Shown: positions 14,477 to 21,085 of the stretch, one piece after another
How positions within the stretch are numbered: position 1 is the stretch's first letter
How the letters are laid out: the number at the start of each line of letters is the position of its first letter
Assembly: GCA_041907025.1 (NCBI GenBank)
Contig: JAYRIB010000017.1
Span: 1 to 26,288 of the forward strand
DNA length: 26,288 nt
DNA from: CAYPSN01 sp041907025
GTDB lineage: Bacteria; Patescibacteriota; Saccharimonadia; CAILAD01; JADZBC01
Direction: 5' to 3'
Notes under the pieces: model-generated
Databases searched by the model: none
Seen by the model: only the letters and a program-made list of their open reading frames with translations
What the model was told of the DNA's origin: nothing
Made by a program: the position numbers and the translations under genes

Positions 14477-14812
14477 TTAGGTGTTCTTGCGTGGCTTCTT
14501 GGCTGTAGTGGATCGAGCACCATGTGAGCCGCCAAGTACCATTGAGATGCCAATAAAGAACCCAAAGTTATACCAGTTGCCCACGTTCGGTGCTTGGTAA
14601 ATTGTGACCTTGTCGGCAAACAAACTCCAGAAGAACGTTGGGACTATGAATATACCGTGCACTAATCCCCACCAGAATGAGGTGTACTCAGTCGGGTAGG
14701 TGTGGGGGATGGCGGTGTTGGCGTACCACAGGAACAGACCGATGAACGCCGCAGCCAGGATGGTGCCAAAAAATGCTGCTGCAACTACAAGTCCTATCGA
14801 GAGTTTCTTCAT
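14477..14812 (-). CDS. Small three-helix membrane protein
   Basis: The 111-residue product has an N-terminal membrane helix (about 5-28), the segment YTSFWWGLVHGIFIVPTFFWSLF (about 43-65), then ADKVTIYQAPNVGNWYNFGFFIGISMVLGG (third helix about 80-95) and a basic tail. The pattern FWWGLxHG...SLF...VTIYxxxNxGxWYNFGF is a recurrent motif of small uncharacterised membrane proteins in several phyla. The ATG lies six bases after TACAAT on the minus strand (leaderless type). The DUF1801 gene follows four bases after its stop, making a two-gene operon. Confidence 0.8.
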   Translation of the reverse strand: MKKLSIGLVVAAAFFGTILAAAFIGLFLWYANTAIPHTYPTEYTSFWWGLVHGIFIVPTFFWSLFADKVTIYQAPNVGNWYNFGFFIGISMVLGGSHGARSTTAKKPRKNT

Positions 14813-14818
14813 GGCTTC

Positions 14819-14824
14819 ATTGTA
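14819..14824 (-). promoter_or_regulatory. -10 box for a leaderless transcript
   Basis: On the minus strand TACAAT is followed after six bases by the ATG at 14812. It lies just downstream of the hairpin of repeat copy A. Confidence 0.6.
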
Positions 14825-14829
14825 TCAGT

Positions 14830-14899
14830 CAAAAAGACTCCTGCAAAGGTGTCTTTAGACGTATGGGCTATGGAGGGCCATCGCAGAGCTTGTTGCTAC
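14830..14899 (-). repeat. Module copy A: tRNA-Lys 3' end plus terminator hairpin
   Basis: On the minus strand this reads a short GTAGCAACAAGCTC-type segment, then TGGCCCTCCA (14880-14871, matching the end of tRNA-Lys), then a spacer and a hairpin (AAAGACACC with a loop and GGAGTCTTTTT). From the hairpin to TGGAGGGCCA it matches copy C at most positions (AAAAAGACTCC, GTCTTTA and GGGCTATGGAGGGCCA are shared). Its outer flank resembles copy B. Confidence 0.75.
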
Positions 14900-14916
14900 T
14901 AAAATGCGCGGGCTGG

Positions 14917-15207
14917 TCACCTAGATCGTTTTATAAGTTGGCGACTATAGATACTAAGCAGTGCATAATTACTCAGGGATATAATGAAGAAAGTCACAGA
15001 AAATCTTACTAGGCTGCTCTGGCTATTATTCAATAGCTGATCCGGACGCATGATTACTTTTGACCATTCGATGCACTTCTGGATTTCTTCTCCTGGAATA
15101 GCTGTGGAGCAGGGGGCTTGAATACTGGTAAAGGCAGAGGCAAAGAACAGTCCTATGGCGATGGCGACTAAGAGCTTTAAAGAATGATTATTAGTAAGTT
15201 CTTGCAT
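14917..15207 (-). CDS. Small two-helix membrane protein, cassette gene
   Basis: The 96-residue product has a hydrophobic segment at about residues 11-29, a short outside loop with a cysteine pair (APCSTAIPGEEIQKCIEW) and a second hydrophobic segment (about 68-86) with a basic tail. The first helix could be an uncleaved signal anchor. No family is recognised. The ATG follows TATACT by six bases on the minus strand. It is the only gene between repeat copies A and B, so the unit looks like a one-gene cassette. Confidence 0.65.
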   Translation of the reverse strand: MQELTNNHSLKLLVAIAIGLFFASAFTSIQAPCSTAIPGEEIQKCIEWSKVIMRPDQLLNNSQSSLVRFSVTFFIISLSNYALLSIYSRQLIKRSR

Positions 15208-15213
15208 GGGTTT

Positions 15214-15219
15214 AGTATA
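15214..15219 (-). promoter_or_regulatory. -10 box for a leaderless transcript
   Basis: On the minus strand TATACT is followed after six bases by the ATG at 15207, and it immediately follows the T-run of the copy B hairpin. Confidence 0.6.
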
Positions 15220-15220
15220 A

Positions 15221-15289
15221 CAAAAAAAGACGCTTTCACGTCTTTCATAATGCTTATGCTTGGAGGGCCATCGTAGAAGCTTGCGCTAC
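15221..15289 (-). repeat. Module copy B: tRNA-Lys 3' end plus terminator hairpin
   Basis: TGGAGGGCCA at 15261-15270 repeats the last ten bases of tRNA-Lys. It is followed on the plus strand by TCGTAGAAGCTTGCGCTAC, close to the TCGCAGAGCTTGTTGCTAC that follows copy A. On the minus strand an AAAGACG/CGTCTTT stem with a run of seven Ts lies between it and the next gene's promoter. Confidence 0.7.
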
Positions 15290-15316
15290 CTCGCTAAAAA
15301 CTGCCCGAGGGTGAAG

Positions 15317-16351
15317 TTATTTCCTTGAGACCCAATCGTGATCATCCGACCTACGTTTACTATCGAGTCCATGTACAAAGATGTGCATTTTTAAGCGGGG
15401 AGTGAGAACACCCTCCTTGTCTCGATCAAATTCTACATCCCATATTCTTATGCCAACATACTCACCCGAAAGTTTAAATTCCTCAATAAGCATGCGTTTT
15501 ACCGCTACATCTAGAGTCTCGCCTCGACGAATCTTATCCATCATATGGAGGCCATTTTTTACGTTGTCATAGAATCGTGGGCTGTGTTCAGCATCAAAGT
15601 CCCAAATATAAGGGTCAATGAACACTTTGCGATTGATTGTCTCGATGTCGAATGCAGTTTGGTTTATAACCTTAACTGACTTTTTATAGTTGCTATAGAA
15701 TGTAGCCGGAGTAAGTGCTAGATCATCTTTTTTGGCAAACTCATCCATAGATTCGGCAATCTTATAACTAAACTCATCACTTATAGACTGGTCTTCTTTC
15801 TGGACTAGAAAGTCGAGCATCGCTGTGTTTACGATATGGATTGAGCCATCATCTTTGTTTTCGAGAAAGTAGGGAGGATTTACAGTGATTTTATCTGCTT
15901 CGTATTTCACGACGCAAAATCGAGGAAAAAAGTTGCTTTTGCCGAAGAATTTTTTGTAAAGATCGTTACGGTTAAAGTAGCTATGGTCTATGGCAAGAAA
16001 AGGGTCTCGGGGCAGCAAACTACCACTGTGCACATTGGAGTAGACAGAGAAGCCTAGTTGTCTTGCGGTGAAACGAATGAGCAACATCATGTCGTCGTAG
16101 CGTGCCACGACATCACCCTCGGACTTAATGTGTAGTTGCCCGCTCGATATTACGAAGGTGAGTACAGGTAATTCGTCACAGTAAAGGTGGGCCGTGTCAC
16201 CTTCGCTGACTTTGGTTATCTCCCAGCGTTCTTGTACATGCCGATCAGAACGCTGTGCGTTTAAGTTGTCCACTAAAGCGGACTTGTATTCTTCAAAAGC
16301 CGTTTCGCTACTTGTTTCAAGCCAGCTTTGCTTTAGAGATAAATCAATCAT
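15317..16351 (-). CDS. Uncharacterised 344-aa protein with a degenerate Nudix-like box
   Basis: The protein is soluble and has no overall family that I recognise. The first 200 residues contain mixed alpha/beta segments (TFVISSGQLHIKSEGDVVARYDD). Near the C-terminus, GETLDVAVKRMLIEEFKL (277-294) aligns well with the Nudix box pattern GExLxxAAxRELxEExGL. The residue after Arg, normally Glu, is Met, so hydrolase activity may be weak or lost. IRIWDVEFDRD and RLKMHIFVHGL could be following strands. The start ATG lies six bases after TACAAT (minus strand). It is the only gene between repeat copies B and C. The region is AT-rich for this window (15541-15600: 25 G+C of 60). Confidence 0.7.
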   Translation of the reverse strand: MIDLSLKQSWLETSSETAFEEYKSALVDNLNAQRSDRHVQERWEITKVSEGDTAHLYCDELPVLTFVISSGQLHIKSEGDVVARYDDMMLLIRFTARQLGFSVYSNVHSGSLLPRDPFLAIDHSYFNRNDLYKKFFGKSNFFPRFCVVKYEADKITVNPPYFLENKDDGSIHIVNTAMLDFLVQKEDQSISDEFSYKIAESMDEFAKKDDLALTPATFYSNYKKSVKVINQTAFDIETINRKVFIDPYIWDFDAEHSPRFYDNVKNGLHMMDKIRRGETLDVAVKRMLIEEFKLSGEYVGIRIWDVEFDRDKEGVLTPRLKMHIFVHGLDSKRRSDDHDWVSRK

Positions 16352-16357
16352 GTGTTT

Positions 16358-16363
16358 ATTGTA
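16358..16363 (-). promoter_or_regulatory. -10 box for a leaderless transcript
   Basis: On the minus strand TACAAT is followed after six bases by the ATG at 16351, and it lies just after the copy C terminator hairpin. Confidence 0.6.
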
Positions 16364-16367
16364 CCAA

Positions 16368-16409
16368 CCAAAAAGACTCCCGGGAAGGAGTCTTTAAACA
16401 TAAGGGCTA
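16368..16409 (-). terminator. Module copy C: terminator of tRNA-Lys, parent copy of the repeats
   Basis: On the minus strand AAAGACTCC-ttccc-GGGAGTCTTTTT follows tRNA-Lys after 15 bases, a textbook intrinsic terminator. Together with the tRNA's last ten bases it is the counterpart of copies A and B, and it is the only copy attached to a complete tRNA. Confidence 0.8.
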
Positions 16410-16486
16410 TGGAGGGCCAGGTGGGATTCGAACCCACGACATGCTGCTTAAGAGGCAGCCGCTCTAACCAACTGAGCTACTGGCCC
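16410..16486 (-). tRNA. tRNA-Lys (anticodon CTT)
   Basis: On the minus strand GGGCCAG pairs with CTGGCCC, followed by discriminator T and encoded CCA. The stem GCTGC/GCAGC closes the loop CTCTTAA, giving anticodon CTT (AAG codons). D- and T-loops are canonical. Its 3' end is repeated, without the body, at 14871-14880 and 15261-15270. Confidence 0.96.
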
Positions 16487-16508
16487 GCAAAATTTGCGGG
16501 ATATTCTC

Positions 16509-16585
16509 TGGTGCACCCGGTAGGATTCGAACCTACGACCTTCTGTTCCGAAGACAGACACTCTATCCAGCTGAGCTACGGGTGC
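16509..16585 (-). tRNA. tRNA-Arg (anticodon TCG)
   Basis: On the minus strand GCACCCG pairs with CGGGTGC, followed by A and encoded CCA. The stem TCTGT/ACAGA closes the loop CTTCGGA, giving anticodon TCG. D-loop GG and TTCGAAT T-loop are present. It lies between an HNH gene (4 bases upstream) and tRNA-Lys (22 bases downstream), all on one strand. Confidence 0.96.
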
Positions 16586-16589
16586 ATGT

Positions 16590-16925
16590 TTATTGAGCGG
16601 GATCAATCCTCTCAAAAGTACGAATACGATGACAGTTGGCGCAGACCACTTCGCACTTCGTGAGTTCCTCTCGCAACTTCTTAGTACCTCCCAGCTTCAC
16701 CAGCTTACTGATCATATCCACCTTGTCGCCGAGGTGATCAAAGTCCATTACGTAGTATGGGTATGAAAGGCCACAATCGGTGCAAGGGGTGGAAGATTTA
16801 ATCTCATTAACGTAATCACGTAGTTGCTGCCTTCGACGACTGTTTTTCTCAAGGTAGTAGGTCTTATTCCTATAGTAGTGGCGACGAATCGCTTCTCGAC
16901 TTTTCTCAATATCCTTATACGGCAT
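16590..16925 (-). CDS. HNH endonuclease family protein
   Basis: HNH proteins cut DNA at a beta-beta-alpha metal site. This 111-residue product has a long basic N-terminal helix (RRHYYRNKTYYLEKNSRRRQ), a zinc pair CTDC (48-51), DFDH (61-64, first HNH histidine) and CEVVCANCHRIRT (91-103), with the second zinc pair CANC followed by the catalytic-type histidine 99. It lacks other domains, like the small standalone HNH proteins of phages and small-genome bacteria. The ATG lies six bases after TATAAT (minus strand), and its stop lies four bases before tRNA-Arg(TCG), so the mRNA and two tRNAs seem to share one transcript. Confidence 0.88.
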   Translation of the reverse strand: MPYKDIEKSREAIRRHYYRNKTYYLEKNSRRRQQLRDYVNEIKSSTPCTDCGLSYPYYVMDFDHLGDKVDMISKLVKLGGTKKLREELTKCEVVCANCHRIRTFERIDPAQ

Positions 16926-16931
16926 ATTGGG

Positions 16932-16937
16932 ATTATA
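16932..16937 (-). promoter_or_regulatory. -10 box for the HNH-tRNA-tRNA transcript
   Basis: On the minus strand TATAAT is followed after six bases by the ATG at 16925. No other promoter is evident before the two downstream tRNAs. Confidence 0.6.
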
Positions 16938-17054
16938 ACACTCTCAAAGAGTTCGAATCCACTTACTTGTGGCAGAAGGCTCGCCTAAGAACCAGGTTAT
17001 TTTAGCACAAATGCGCCAGCCACGCCAGACCTGTTATAAGGTGACTCGCCCGCG

Positions 17055-17060
17055 TATAAT
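17055..17060 (+). promoter_or_regulatory. -10 box for a leaderless transcript
   Basis: TATAAT is followed after seven bases by ATG 17068, which fixes the protease start and excludes the longer open frame from 16969. Confidence 0.65.
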
Positions 17061-17067
17061 AGGGCGA

Positions 17068-18372
17068 ATGAAACACACTCTACATCAAGAGCAACTATCG
17101 TGCGGCGTGCGCGTACTACTTGTGGACGTTCCCTACGCTAGCACCTTTAGCTTTAGCACCGTGGTGCGCGCAGGGTTTAAGTATGCCGACCCAAAAGCCT
17201 TCGAGCTACCGCACTTGCTCGAGCACCTAGCCTTTGATGGCACCAAACAGCACCCTACGCCGGCTGAGTTTGCCTTTGTGCTAGAAGGCGAGGGGACGGA
17301 TTCTAACGCCTCCACCTCGGCGGATCTGATTCGCTATTACTACAACGGTGGCCGCACCGATCTCGAGAACATCATGGATCTTGCTTGCGGGCAGCTGGTT
17401 GATTCTATCTTCGAGGAGAGTGCGATAGTCAGCGAAAAAGGTGTGGTAGATTCAGAACTCAGTCGCTTGCTAGAAAACGATAGTCATATGTGCTCGATGG
17501 TTGGAGTACAGTATTTGGAGCCCCTCTTTGGACTGTCTTACCCTGAGCGTATTGCCCAGTTCGACGGCATTACCCGCCAGGCCATTGTCGATTATTACCG
17601 CTCTACTCATGTTGGGAACAACACCTGCATCATTTTGGCAGGGGACTTCGGACGCGGAAAAGACGTCGCCCGATTGGTGGCTCAGCTTGAGCAGCGCCTC
17701 GGCACTATGCCAAAGGGCAAGCAGCACCGGCACATCAAGAACGATTTGCCAAAGGGCTTTAAAAGCCAGGTGCTGGTAACCAACTCGCTCAAGAAAAGCG
17801 AAGGCTACTTTGAGCTAGATTTTATTAATACCGACTACACCGAGGACTTGGGCCAGCGCGTGGCTATGCGGGTGTTTAATACCATCTTGGGTGGCGGCAG
17901 TGCTTCACGCTTATTTTTGAGCACGCGGCTTAAGGGCCTCAGTTATGGACCGCAAGTCACCAGCCGATTTGATCGCAACTTGAGCACGGCTGGGTTTTAT
18001 GACCGCGCTAAGCCTGCCAAATTGCTACCACTCTTTACCGAGTGTATGGAGCAGACTTTTGCAATCGTTCGTGGAGATTATACTGATGCAGAGCTAGAGC
18101 GAGCGCGTGGTTATATGCGAGGTGACCTACAGAGCGGGTTTGAGCGGCCTGCTGACTTGGCGAGTTGGTACGGCAGTAACTTTGTGTGGGGTAAGGAGCT
18201 GAAGAGCCCGGATGACGCCTTGGCAGAATTAGCTGCCGTCACCCGCCAGGACATTGCTGCAATGGGGGATAAATTCTACAAGTCGGGTAATTGGCTACTA
18301 AGTGTGCGCGCACCCGAGGGCAGTGTGGACGCGGCAGCGTACCGCGCGGTGATTGAAGCCGCAAGCAAATAA
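17068..18372 (+). CDS. M16-family zinc metallopeptidase
   Basis: M16 (pitrilysin/insulinase-type) peptidases use an inverted zinc motif. With the start at MKHTLHQEQL the protein has 434 residues, the normal two-domain size. HLLEH (49-53) provides two zinc histidines and the catalytic glutamate, and E130 lies exactly where the HxxEH-x76-E pattern predicts the third ligand. The second domain has the conserved LGGGSASRLFLSTRLKGLSYG. No signal peptide is visible, so it acts in the cytosol. All catalytic residues are present, so it is probably active. A partner subunit, common for bacterial M16B pairs, is not adjacent; relatives can also work as homodimers. Confidence 0.94.
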   Translation: MKHTLHQEQLSCGVRVLLVDVPYASTFSFSTVVRAGFKYADPKAFELPHLLEHLAFDGTKQHPTPAEFAFVLEGEGTDSNASTSADLIRYYYNGGRTDLENIMDLACGQLVDSIFEESAIVSEKGVVDSELSRLLENDSHMCSMVGVQYLEPLFGLSYPERIAQFDGITRQAIVDYYRSTHVGNNTCIILAGDFGRGKDVARLVAQLEQRLGTMPKGKQHRHIKNDLPKGFKSQVLVTNSLKKSEGYFELDFINTDYTEDLGQRVAMRVFNTILGGGSASRLFLSTRLKGLSYGPQVTSRFDRNLSTAGFYDRAKPAKLLPLFTECMEQTFAIVRGDYTDAELERARGYMRGDLQSGFERPADLASWYGSNFVWGKELKSPDDALAELAAVTRQDIAAMGDKFYKSGNWLLSVRAPEGSVDAAAYRAVIEAASK

Positions 18373-18399
18373 GGTATGGCGGTTTGATCATAAATGAGC

Positions 18400-18405
18400 T
18401 ATAAA
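18400..18405 (+). promoter_or_regulatory. Possible -10 box for the decarboxylase operon
   Basis: TATAAA is followed after seven bases by ATG 18413. TAGGAG in that gap lies only one base from the ATG, too close for a normal ribosome-binding site, so a leaderless start is the better reading. Confidence 0.45.
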
Positions 18406-18412
18406 TAGGAGT

Positions 18413-19531
18413 ATGTCACTTCATAAACTAGCCGAGCAGCACCCAACACCGTTTCTTGCTATGTCATCAGGCATAATAAAGGAAAAGTATGATCAGCTCA
18501 TGAAGACGCTACCCATCAAGGGCATCTACTTTGCGGTTAAGAGCAATCCAGACTCGGCTGTATTACGAGCTATAAGCGCTCTTGGTGCTAAGTTTGAGAT
18601 AGCATCCATATACGAGCTTCAGACACTCAGCAAAATTGGCATCGATGCTGCTGAGGTGTTATTTAGCAACCCTGTTAAGCCTACGGCGGCGATTAAACAG
18701 GCCTATGAAGCAGGTGTGCGGGCGTTTGCGGTCGATAGCTTCAATGAGATAGAGAAGGTTGCATCAGCTGCGCCTGGCTCAAGTGTTTACATTCGACTTC
18801 TCGTTAACGACTTCTCATCAAAAATACCGCTTTCAAAGAAGTTTGGCTTACACGCCTCCGAAGCCGTTGAGGCTGCCACATATATTAGAGATAGGGGCTT
18901 GGTGCCAACTGGGCTTACTTTTCATGTAGGCTCACAATCAAGCTCGAGCGATCTTTGGGACTTTGCTTTACAGGTGTGTGGTAAGGTTATGCGTGAAATG
19001 GAAGAGGTGGATATTAAGATTCAAACAATTAATATTGGCGGAGGCTTCCCTGTGCATTACCGCGAACAAGTGCCAGACCTTGAGGATATTAGTGCAGTTA
19101 TAACTCATGCTATGGATGAATACCTTCCCTATAGGGTGGCAATTATTGCTGAACCGGGCCGCTATATGGTTGCCCAGGCGGGAACTCTGGTGACCTCAGT
19201 TATAGGTAGGTCGGTCAGGAATGGCAAGAATTGGCTATATACCGACACGAGTGCCTTCCACGGCCTACTCGAGACCATGCCGTGCCAAGGACAGATTCAA
19301 TACCCTATCAAGACTCTAGCCAGCAGTGTGGTAGCCGACGAACAGAGCGGGGACTTTACTCTTACTGGTCCCACGTGCGATTATTTGGATACATATGCTA
19401 GCGAAGTTATCCTCCCTCTGTCTATTGCAGAAGGTGATAAACTGGCAATATCTGCCACCGGGGCATATACAGTTTCTTTCGCATCATTTTTTAATGGCTT
19501 TCCGCCACCAAAGGTTTATCTATATGACTAA
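18413..19531 (+). CDS. Ornithine-decarboxylase-like PLP enzyme (fold type III)
   Basis: The 372 residues show a complete group IV decarboxylase: YFAVKSNPD with the PLP lysine (K43), HVGSQ near 175, GGGFP (phosphate binding), EPGRYMV near 247 and GPTCDYLD with the catalytic cysteine at 322 at the dimer interface. GPTCDxLD is the form seen in ornithine and lysine/ornithine decarboxylases, as opposed to diaminopimelate decarboxylase. The product would be putrescine (or cadaverine). The next gene overlaps its end by eight bases and makes ornithine from arginine, which supports ornithine as substrate. The pair is AT-richer than nearby core genes, which suggests acquisition. Substrate choice between ornithine, lysine and carboxynorspermidine-type compounds is not settled by sequence alone. 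Confidence 0.9.
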   Translation: MSLHKLAEQHPTPFLAMSSGIIKEKYDQLMKTLPIKGIYFAVKSNPDSAVLRAISALGAKFEIASIYELQTLSKIGIDAAEVLFSNPVKPTAAIKQAYEAGVRAFAVDSFNEIEKVASAAPGSSVYIRLLVNDFSSKIPLSKKFGLHASEAVEAATYIRDRGLVPTGLTFHVGSQSSSSDLWDFALQVCGKVMREMEEVDIKIQTINIGGGFPVHYREQVPDLEDISAVITHAMDEYLPYRVAIIAEPGRYMVAQAGTLVTSVIGRSVRNGKNWLYTDTSAFHGLLETMPCQGQIQYPIKTLASSVVADEQSGDFTLTGPTCDYLDTYASEVILPLSIAEGDKLAISATGAYTVSFASFFNGFPPPKVYLYD

Positions 19532-20597
19532 CAACCAGCCAGTAGTTCAGGCATATAATGAATGGGATCCGTTAGAGGAGGTCATTGTCGGTACTTTGGA
19601 TTTTGCTACTATCCCGGAATGGCACCTTCAATTACAGTCAACAATGCCGGATAAATGGACCAATCTTTATAAACAGAATGGAGGCCAGCTCTTCCCGTCA
19701 GATCAAATAAAGGCAGGTGAGCGCGACTTAGAGGGGCTTGTTCGTATACTAGAGGCCGAGGGTGTAAAAGTGCGTCGGCCAGACCCTGTTAAATTCAATC
19801 AACCATTTAAGACTCTTAATTGGGACGTTAGGGGCGGCTTGTATGCCGCGATGCCTCGAGACTACCTGATTGTCATAGGGAACGAGATTATTGAATCTCC
19901 AATGAGCTGGAGGTCACGCTACTACGAGGGCGACGCGTATAAGTCTCTATTGAAAGAATACTTTCATGCAGGTGCAAAGTGGACCCAGGCGCCAAAACCA
20001 CAGTTACTTGATGATCTATATAACGCCGACTATCATGAACCTGTTGAGGGCGGAGAGCCAGTGTATTCTGTGACTGAGTTCGAGCCTGTGTTTGATGCCG
20101 CAGACTTTATGCGTTGTGGACGCGATATCTTTGCACAGCTAAGTAACGTGACTAATAAGTTTGGCATAGATTGGCTGCAGCGACATCTTGGCGATGAGTA
20201 CAAAATCCACACATTAGATGTCAATGATACCCATCCCATGCATATCGATGCAACGTTTTGTCCGATAGCTCCAGGAAAGCTATATATTAACAAGAATCGC
20301 TTCCCGAATATTCCTGAAATGTTCAAGGATTGGGAGATTTTGGAGGCCCCAGAGCCAAATATACCTGAATCTCACCCCCTCTACATGACAAGTCGGTGGT
20401 TGAATGTAAATATCCTGATGCTGGATGAGAAGAGGGTAGTTGTAGAGGCCGGCGAAGTTGATACGATCGAGGCATTTAAGAGGTGGGGCTTCCAGCCAAT
20501 ACCTGTTAATTTCAGGAATTTTAATACCTTTGGTGGATCTTTCCATTGCGCAACAACAGACGTGCGCCGCAGAGGAGAACTTAAAAGCTACTTTTAG
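19524..20597 (+). CDS. Arginine:glycine-type amidinotransferase
   Basis: Amidinotransferases move the amidino group of arginine to an amine, releasing ornithine. The 357 residues closely follow the vertebrate glycine amidinotransferase plan: YNEWDPLEEVIVGT at the start, FDAADFMRCGRDIFAQ (about 190-205), HPMHIDATF with active-site His about 240, WLNVNILMLDEKRVVV and GGSFHCATTDVRRRGEL with nucleophilic Cys 342. The start ATG overlaps the last codons of the decarboxylase gene, so the two are translationally coupled; the open frame upstream of it lies inside that gene. The acceptor could be glycine (guanidinoacetate), another amino acid or a diamine. Local composition is very AT-rich (20281-20340: 20 G+C of 60). 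Confidence 0.93.
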   Translation: MTNNQPVVQAYNEWDPLEEVIVGTLDFATIPEWHLQLQSTMPDKWTNLYKQNGGQLFPSDQIKAGERDLEGLVRILEAEGVKVRRPDPVKFNQPFKTLNWDVRGGLYAAMPRDYLIVIGNEIIESPMSWRSRYYEGDAYKSLLKEYFHAGAKWTQAPKPQLLDDLYNADYHEPVEGGEPVYSVTEFEPVFDAADFMRCGRDIFAQLSNVTNKFGIDWLQRHLGDEYKIHTLDVNDTHPMHIDATFCPIAPGKLYINKNRFPNIPEMFKDWEILEAPEPNIPESHPLYMTSRWLNVNILMLDEKRVVVEAGEVDTIEAFKRWGFQPIPVNFRNFNTFGGSFHCATTDVRRRGELKSYF

Positions 20598-20600
20598 GGC

Positions 20601-20629
20601 TTTACAAAGTGGCAAAAATATAGTATAAT
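20601..20629 (+). promoter_or_regulatory. Near-consensus promoter of the GC-rich cassette
   Basis: TTTACA (20601-20606) and TATAAT (20624-20629) have the ideal 17-base spacing. It is the best-formed promoter in the window and starts three bases after the amidinotransferase stop. The predicted mRNA has a leader of about 44 bases. Confidence 0.8.
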
Positions 20630-20679
20630 CTATTTTGATCGTAAGATAGTACCTACTAGTATGTCGCCCGGAGGTGGCC

Positions 20680-21075
20680 GTGAACGTTCATGATAATGCT
20701 GTCCGCAAGGAAGTTGGCACTTGGACGTTCTATGTCGTCTTCGTGCTTTCGGTCCTCTTCGAGGCCGCACTGGTGAAGCTGCTCGGGTTCGTCCTCGGTT
20801 TCGTCGTCCTTCTGGTCGGCGGAGGAGCCCTCGGGCTTTTCAGCTACAAATACACCGACCCGTCGGCGAAGGCCAAGGATCCGTTTTTCCGAGCTGCGCT
20901 CTGGTGCATTGCTCGACAGCCTGTCCTGGGCTACGTTGTTCTGGGTATCTTCCTCGGAGGAGCCCCAGGCACAGCCATCGCCTACAAGAAGTTGGGATCA
21001 GCTCACACTGTGCAGCTGACCCTCCTGTCCGCTTTCCTGTTTGCCCTTACCTGGGCGACCATCTTCTCGCTCTGA
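20680..21075 (+). CDS. Small integral membrane protein, GC-rich cassette gene 1
   Basis: GGAGG (20670-20674) lies five bases before GTG 20680, so I start there (MNVHDNAVRKEVGTW); the earlier GTG at 20674 overlaps the ribosome-binding site. The 131-residue product has about three membrane segments: a long one at roughly 15-48 (possibly two helices), one near 70-95 (RQPVLGYVVLGIFLGGAPG) and one at the C-terminus (about 107-128). No family is recognised with confidence. Codon use is rich in G and C in third positions, unlike all neighbours. It is followed after ten bases by the acyltransferase-like gene, with which it shares a promoter and terminator. Confidence 0.8.
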   Translation: MNVHDNAVRKEVGTWTFYVVFVLSVLFEAALVKLLGFVLGFVVLLVGGGALGLFSYKYTDPSAKAKDPFFRAALWCIARQPVLGYVVLGIFLGGAPGTAIAYKKLGSAHTVQLTLLSAFLFALTWATIFSL

Positions 21076-21085
21076 AGGGAGTGAC

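Noticed and set aside
14473..14619. Longer N-terminus of the DUF1801 protein
   Set aside because: The extra 49 residues overlap the coding end of the upstream membrane protein gene in another frame, and DUF1801 similarity begins at MPITSPIDTY.
16969..17067. Upstream in-frame extension of the M16 protease by 33 codons
   Set aside because: It would translate the TATAAT at 17055-17060; family similarity begins at MKHTLHQEQL.
19395..19523. Longer N-terminus for the amidinotransferase
   Set aside because: The extension lies wholly within the decarboxylase gene; amidinotransferase similarity begins at YNEWDPLEEV after ATG 19524.
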